The notes beneath the pieces are model-generated. The model was not told the origin of the DNA. It did no database searches and saw only the letters and a program-made list of their open reading frames with translations. Below are positions 6,615-10,847 of a stretch of 10,847 bases of DNA, one piece after another (within the stretch, counting starts at the first letter, position 1; each line of letters opens with the position of its first letter). Source of the stretch: Gammaproteobacteria bacterium (GTDB lineage Bacteria > Pseudomonadota > Gammaproteobacteria > Berkiellales > Berkiellaceae). Made by a program: the position numbers and the translations under genes. The stretch lies in the NCBI GenBank assembly GCA_016874315.1, contig VGTX01000018.1:1-10847 (forward strand), given 5' to 3'.

Positions 6615-8774
6615 ATGTTAAAATCATTGTATTATTTCAAGAATATATTAGTTTTGTTCTCTATTGCCCCCCTCTGGTCTTCTCAAGACCATATTGTAGT
6701 CTTCTCTAAAAGTCTGAATTACTTTTTAAATGGATATTCAGCTCGAACGTATTTTGAAACATATCAGCAAAATGCTGATTTATTCTATGAATATTTAGTG
6801 ATTGGCTTGTATTGTGTATATACCCGGAAATCAGCTCCTTTTGAGTTTCCTTTATCGCGCAATCTAGTAGACGCGACAATACGTGCTAATTGGATTCAGT
6901 TATATTCCCAAACAATCAAAGACCTACCAATACACCGAAATACTCCCGCCTCTATTGACTTGATTTTTCAATCTTATGCATTTTCATTTTCGCTGTTAAT
7001 TGCAGCTTATCAAAATCATGATCCATATCTTATGATTTGGTCTCTTTCACGCCTTTTAAAATCTGATAGAAAAAACACCTCTATTTTATTAAATCCAGAG
7101 ATTAAAAATTGTGAAGATATAAAACAAATATTTCTCAATGAATACTCTGAGTACGGATATCTTTTTGATAAGGCTATACAATCTTGTAAAATGCAAGTCA
7201 CCCAATCCCAAATAATAGAAAAAGTTAACACCCTCTATCGCAGAAAGTATTCGCAGCCGCATAATTACTTAAACGGTCCAGGTGTGTGTGGTTCATTATC
7301 AACATCATTTTTGTATCATGCGCTCCATTTTTCAACAGAATATTTTTATCGAATTTTAGGGCATATGACTGATTCAAAAAAAATTGAAGAATTTTTTGAC
7401 TTAAACGACAAAGGCAAAATATGTCCTCTCCACCCAATGATTCGAGCACATAACGAATACCCAACGAGTTCTCATCAATTCAGCACATATATGTTTTCAA
7501 AAGAATGTAATACTTTCACGTTACGCAAAATGCATATGGCAAATATCACTCTGGGTAATATTTTAGAAAAATATCAACTAGAACCTTTTGCAATCGGAAT
7601 TATACCGCATCAATTATTGCAATATTACTGCACATATAATTACTATTTTGAAAACTTATCCGATCCAGCAAACTGGATTGTAGCTGGTGGCCAATATATT
7701 GTATTTAATTGTAATCATATGATTAGTATTACGACAACTAAGTATGGTAAATGTATCGTCTACGAGCCAAACATGTTCATTCAAAGCGGAAAAACCACAT
7801 TTATGGATGTTTTTTTACGATTAGATATGAATGATAACGTATATTGCATTGCCGTCCAATCCACCTTCTTAAAACAAGATCTTCTTATTAAACAAAACAT
7901 TATTGATCGATTAAAGAATCTTGAATTTTGGAGGATAGAATATCCTCTATCTTCTAATATCCTCACCGCAATCTCAGTAGCCATTCATTTCAATATCATG
8001 ACATCACTAATCCCACTCATACAAAATGTCGCTGCAAGTATTAAAATGACTCGAAATGAAAATTGCTCAATAGAAAAATTACTATCCATTCCGATACAGC
8101 TCAATCAACGCATCACTGCAAATAAAATATTTGAAGCATTATATCCCGCTAAAGAAAGTCCATTTCATGAAGCGTGCTTGAAGAAGCAACATATTATCCT
8201 TGAAATATTATTAAAATCAAACGATAAAATTTTACTCTTGTTTCGTAATGCTCAAAATAGAACCCCTCTAGAAATATCAATGGATTTAAACGATTATTCA
8301 GCAATTGCAATGATTTTAACTTACTATCCTGAGATCATCAGTCACAGCACAACCTATCGCGATATGCATAAAACACCCTTACTGCATTTCTTAATTAACG
8401 CAAATGATCTGCATTTGATCACTTCTTATATGAGAAATCTTTCACGTAACCTACAGTCAATTGTACTCAAACTCCGTGATGCAGCAGGTAATACAGCATT
8501 ACATATTGCATGCCACAATGGACAGCTCGAATGCGTAGAGCTCCTGCTGTCATACAATCCGATTATAGAAAAAACTAATAATCACTCGAAAAGACCAATC
8601 GATCTTGCGGTAGAATCCAATCATCGCTCAATTGTCACATTGCTCAAAAATCACGCACCTAGGCAACAACCCAAATCGATGCATAAAAATATTCATCCCA
8701 TGATTTTTTCTAATCCTAGAAATAGTTCAAACAAATATCCATCGGCGCCAGATTGTAAGAAAATATCATTTTAA
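6615..8774 (+). CDS. Putative papain-like cysteine protease with ankyrin repeats, candidate effector
   Basis: Starting at ATG 6615 the product is 719 aa; a TTG at 6597 in frame is a less likely start. Neither has a Shine-Dalgarno site. Residues 1-22 (K3, K9, then ILVLFSIAPLW) look like a Sec signal peptide. The central region has GPGVCGSLSTSFL (221-233), NHMISI (367-372) and VYEPN (382-386). In C58-type (YopT/AvrPphB) and other papain-fold peptidases a Cys in a G-x-C context, a later His and an Asp in a DPN motif form the active site. C225, H368 and E384 fit that order, with Glu in place of Asp. Ankyrin repeats span about 514-682. The clearest are NTALHIACHNGQLECVELLL (626-645) and the next, with RPIDLAVESNHRSIVTLL. 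The C-terminal tail (683-719) is polar. Ankyrin assignment is good; protease assignment is inference from motifs. Confidence 0.8.
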   Translation: MLKSLYYFKNILVLFSIAPLWSSQDHIVVFSKSLNYFLNGYSARTYFETYQQNADLFYEYLVIGLYCVYTRKSAPFEFPLSRNLVDATIRANWIQLYSQTIKDLPIHRNTPASIDLIFQSYAFSFSLLIAAYQNHDPYLMIWSLSRLLKSDRKNTSILLNPEIKNCEDIKQIFLNEYSEYGYLFDKAIQSCKMQVTQSQIIEKVNTLYRRKYSQPHNYLNGPGVCGSLSTSFLYHALHFSTEYFYRILGHMTDSKKIEEFFDLNDKGKICPLHPMIRAHNEYPTSSHQFSTYMFSKECNTFTLRKMHMANITLGNILEKYQLEPFAIGIIPHQLLQYYCTYNYYFENLSDPANWIVAGGQYIVFNCNHMISITTTKYGKCIVYEPNMFIQSGKTTFMDVFLRLDMNDNVYCIAVQSTFLKQDLLIKQNIIDRLKNLEFWRIEYPLSSNILTAISVAIHFNIMTSLIPLIQNVAASIKMTRNENCSIEKLLSIPIQLNQRITANKIFEALYPAKESPFHEACLKKQHIILEILLKSNDKILLLFRNAQNRTPLEISMDLNDYSAIAMILTYYPEIISHSTTYRDMHKTPLLHFLINANDLHLITSYMRNLSRNLQSIVLKLRDAAGNTALHIACHNGQLECVELLLSYNPIIEKTNNHSKRPIDLAVESNHRSIVTLLKNHAPRQQPKSMHKNIHPMIFSNPRNSSNKYPSAPDCKKISF

Positions 8775-8891
8775 CGTATCGTTATATAGCGCATTAAAAA
8801 TACATATTCATTACAATATGTTATGTTGCGATGAGTGGACTATTCCGCTTTATGCTTAAAGTTTACTATACAAGTATAGAGATATTTTTGA

Positions 8892-8926
8892 CACACTAAC
8901 GACTTTATACCTTGACTTTTAGTGTG
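8892..8926. repeat. 8-bp inverted repeat upstream of tRNA-Phe
   Basis: CACACTAA (8892-8899) and TTAGTGTG (8919-8926) are exact inverted repeats around a 19-nt core. They overlap a consensus TTGACA (8888-8893) and a TTGACT (8912-8917). An 8-bp match at this distance is expected a few times by chance in 10 kb, so an operator role is only a possibility. Confidence 0.25.
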
Positions 8927-8940
8927 ATTTCATGAAAAAT
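8912..8940 (+). promoter_or_regulatory. Promoter candidate for tRNA-Phe
   Basis: TTGACT at 8912-8917 (5/6 match to -35) is followed after 17 bp by AAAAAT at 8935-8940 (4/6 match to -10). The predicted start would fall a few bases before the tRNA 5' end at 8950. The stronger TTGACA at 8888-8893 has no -10 box at proper spacing. The -10 is weak, so this is tentative. Confidence 0.3.
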
Positions 8941-8949
8941 GGGCGTATT

Positions 8950-9022
<73 letters not shown>

Positions 9023-9055
9023 ATATTCCTTCATAATTTTTCAAATCTATCTTCT

Positions 9056-9086
9056 CAATTTCTTCAAAATTTCTTAAAATTCTTAC
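9056..9086. repeat. Short imperfect TTCTT/AAAAT tandem repeat
   Basis: Downstream of the tRNA, TTCTT recurs at 9060-9064, 9071-9075 and 9080-9084, each preceded by an A/T run. This gives three imperfect units of 9-11 nt and marked strand asymmetry. It may be simple sequence drift in AT-rich spacer DNA; no function is evident. Confidence 0.3.
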
Positions 9087-9165
9087 AAAAAAAATACTAT
9101 CTCTCAGATATCTCAACACAATTTTCCGATGCATCTTTATTGCAAGGTAATAGGATATCCGTGCT

Positions 9166-10659
9166 ATGTATAAACATATTGGCTCGCTGACGCAACTCAA
9201 CCAAGCTATCAAACACAGTGAAAATTCTCATAAATACTTCATTTCAGAATCAGATATGCAGTTAATTCGTCAAACAAAGATTGCTGATAAGATTAAATTT
9301 TTAGATGGATTAATGAAAAATGAAAATCTTTTTTTTATTGTTTTCTCAGAAATTGCAATAAGTATGATTAATAAAATTAAATTAGATCCAATTGGATATA
9401 TTTTCATTGATTCTATTACGAATTATTGCTTATTCCTTGCTAGCCTCGATCGCTCTAAAATTCGAAAAAAAACCGATCATCAAATCTTCCAACCTAGTAT
9501 TCATCCGGATGAAATTATTACTGAATTATGTAATGCACTTTACTCCAGCATGTTTATTTCAAATATCCCACGCTCTTCGATTGGGCTATTGCTACAATAT
9601 GCCACTCTTCATCATCAAAAAAGTAAGACACTTGTTTTACTTGATATATTAAATAAACAAATAGACAAACATGATGTCGTTGAACCTATACTCATCACAA
9701 TCGATAATCTTCTAAAAAATAAACAATTAGACTCATTAAAGGAATTTATTGATCTACTATATCCACATAATTGTCATCTTTTTGTAACATCTCTATCTCC
9801 TCAACTTGATAACACTTATGGTCTATTAAGTCTATTACTATCTCATAAATATACTTACCCAATATTTGAACATATTCTTTTAAAATTTGAGACCGATCGA
9901 GCAGAACTATTTAACATATTATCCAAATATAAAGAATTAAAAGAAACCGATGATCCATTTATAAAAAAATGGATCATATGTGCCTGGGATTGTTTTGACC
10001 GAGGCGATATCGACTCTTTAGCTCGGCATCTTGCTAATATACCGCTTGCTATGCCTGAACATCTAAATCAATCATCTGATTTTGAACAAATCCGCGCAAT
10101 CATTCGCGAGGTTATTACTCAATATAACACCTCATATTCTCAAACTGAAATTAACATGCTGAATATCATAATAACCATGCAACATAATCAATTAAATGAA
10201 AAAATAATGCTTAGTCTCTTTAAACATTCGGAGACATACGCACATCAACTGCTATCAGAATTAATCTATTATCAACTCGATCGCTCTGTAATACGTCTTA
10301 TTGATTATTTTATTAATGGGCTTGGACTTGCAGCTACGCATGAACTATTCATGTCATATGGTTCAAAACTATTATTGCAATGCACTCAGCGCATAGGTAA
10401 CGAAACTGCCTCAGGCAAAATTATAAACTATCTTTTTGATATCATAGATAAATTACATAGGGCTGGATACGATGTTCATTCATATGCTGTGAATCCAAGT
10501 GAATTGCACATTAAACCTCACTATAAACTTTCACAATCTGAAATCGATGAAGCCTTTAAGCCTATTACTCCAGTTACCAAAAACACGTCATTACAATTTC
10601 ATCAAATGAGCAGATCTTCTTCACCTTCAGATCAATCATCTCGTCAGAAGAAAACATAA
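9166..10659 (+). CDS. Hypothetical all-helical protein, 497 aa
   Basis: I do not recognise this protein. It looks soluble and largely alpha-helical, with amphipathic Leu/Ile-rich helices throughout. Pairs such as VEPILITIDNLLKNKQLDSL (172-191), YPIFEHILLKFETDRAELF (231-249) and HQLLSELIYYQLDRSVIRLI (360-379) recall loose TPR, HEAT or pentatricopeptide-type scaffolds without a clear repeat consensus. There is no signal peptide, transmembrane segment or catalytic motif. The last 40 residues turn polar, with a Ser-rich stretch SRSSSPSDQSSRQKKT at the very end. The ATG at 9166 is preceded by AGGA at a 10-nt spacing, an acceptable ribosome site. The gene lies 143 bp after tRNA-Phe. Its size, polar tail and neighbours fit a lineage-specific, perhaps secreted, protein, but that is inference. 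Confidence 0.78.
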   Translation: MYKHIGSLTQLNQAIKHSENSHKYFISESDMQLIRQTKIADKIKFLDGLMKNENLFFIVFSEIAISMINKIKLDPIGYIFIDSITNYCLFLASLDRSKIRKKTDHQIFQPSIHPDEIITELCNALYSSMFISNIPRSSIGLLLQYATLHHQKSKTLVLLDILNKQIDKHDVVEPILITIDNLLKNKQLDSLKEFIDLLYPHNCHLFVTSLSPQLDNTYGLLSLLLSHKYTYPIFEHILLKFETDRAELFNILSKYKELKETDDPFIKKWIICAWDCFDRGDIDSLARHLANIPLAMPEHLNQSSDFEQIRAIIREVITQYNTSYSQTEINMLNIIITMQHNQLNEKIMLSLFKHSETYAHQLLSELIYYQLDRSVIRLIDYFINGLGLAATHELFMSYGSKLLLQCTQRIGNETASGKIINYLFDIIDKLHRAGYDVHSYAVNPSELHIKPHYKLSQSEIDEAFKPITPVTKNTSLQFHQMSRSSSPSDQSSRQKKT

Positions 10660-10762
10660 AATTAGATGAACTCAAGATGAGAAGAGATTTTGATGACTCG
10701 TAGAAATGAAAGATTTTTGCTAGTATATCATCAGGCTCTTCTTACAGGATTCGTGTGCCACT

Positions 10763-10847
10763 ATGGTGTTACTAACATCGTTTATTTCAACATGTTCATA
10801 TCTTATATTAATCCCATTCTTTCTCAGAATTGTGATGCGATATCACA
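10763..10847 (+). CDS. Start of a membrane protein gene, possibly YggT family (partial)
   Basis: A frame open from 10724 has its first ATG at 10763 and runs off the right edge after 28 codons. The visible N-terminus (MVLLTSFISTCSYLILIPFF) is a single hydrophobic helix followed by LRIVMRYH. Its arrangement resembles the N-terminus of YggT, an inner-membrane protein of unknown exact role (E. coli has ...LLRIWMQW at the same place). AGGA lies upstream at a long 13-nt spacing. With so little sequence the family call is a guess, and even coding status is only likely. Confidence 0.4.
   Translation, partial: MVLLTSFISTCSYLILIPFFLRIVMRYH

Noticed and set aside
8802..8821. ACATATT-CATTAC-AATATGT hairpin after the ankyrin gene as a terminator
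   Set aside because: The stem has a single G-C-type pair (C-G) and no T-tract follows, so it does not qualify as an intrinsic terminator.
10725..10842. Minus-strand frame of about 40 codons at the right end
   Set aside because: It is bounded by stops on both sides, has no usable start with a ribosome site, and lies opposite the likely membrane-protein start.
10821..10847. TGTGAT-GCGAT-ATCACA resembling a CRP site
   Set aside because: The core TGTGA and TCACA are separated by 7 rather than 6 bases, and it lies within the probable coding start of the right-edge gene.

Overview
The window is AT-rich DNA, probably from a host-associated or intracellular bacterium. The order hemA-prfA-prmC is the arrangement familiar from gamma- and betaproteobacteria. 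The RF1 sequence and the tRNA-Phe body also look gammaproteobacterial. The accessory genes (an ankyrin-repeat protein with protease-like motifs, and a nuclease-like protein with eukaryote-style motifs) recall Legionellales-type intracellular bacteria. That placement is inference. One feature sits awkwardly with it: the tRNA gene has no encoded CCA.

Layout. (1) Positions 1-1118, minus strand: a gene for an exported TPR-like protein, cut by the left edge of the window. Its frame is open for 372 codons. (2) A 70-bp divergent spacer (1119-1188) carries a near-perfect inverted repeat. (3) Positions 1189-4942, plus strand: a tightly packed operon hemA-prfA-prmC-rsmE in which every junction overlaps (53, 11 and 4 nt). 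It covers tetrapyrrole synthesis (glutamyl-tRNA reductase), peptide-chain termination (RF1), methylation of the RF1 GGQ glutamine (PrmC), and 16S rRNA methylation (RsmE). HemA is unusually divergent and PrmC has a short N-terminal domain. (4) Positions 4973-6346: a 457-aa protein with an HNH/beta-beta-alpha-metal nuclease-like core, basic clusters and three S/T-P-x-K motifs. (5) Positions 6347-6596: a 250-bp spacer with a good promoter candidate. (6) Positions 6615-8774: a 719-aa protein with a signal-peptide-like N-terminus, a putative papain-like (C58-like) Cys-His-Glu core and C-terminal ankyrin repeats. (7) Positions 8950-9022: tRNA-Phe(GAA). (8) Positions 9166-10659: an all-helical 497-aa protein I do not recognise. 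(9) From 10763 to the right edge: the start of a membrane-protein gene, possibly YggT family.

Reading: a conserved translation/haem operon lies next to a block of three long lineage-specific genes around a tRNA. At least two of the three look like candidate host-directed proteins. No transposase, integrase, CRISPR array or clear intrinsic terminator was seen.
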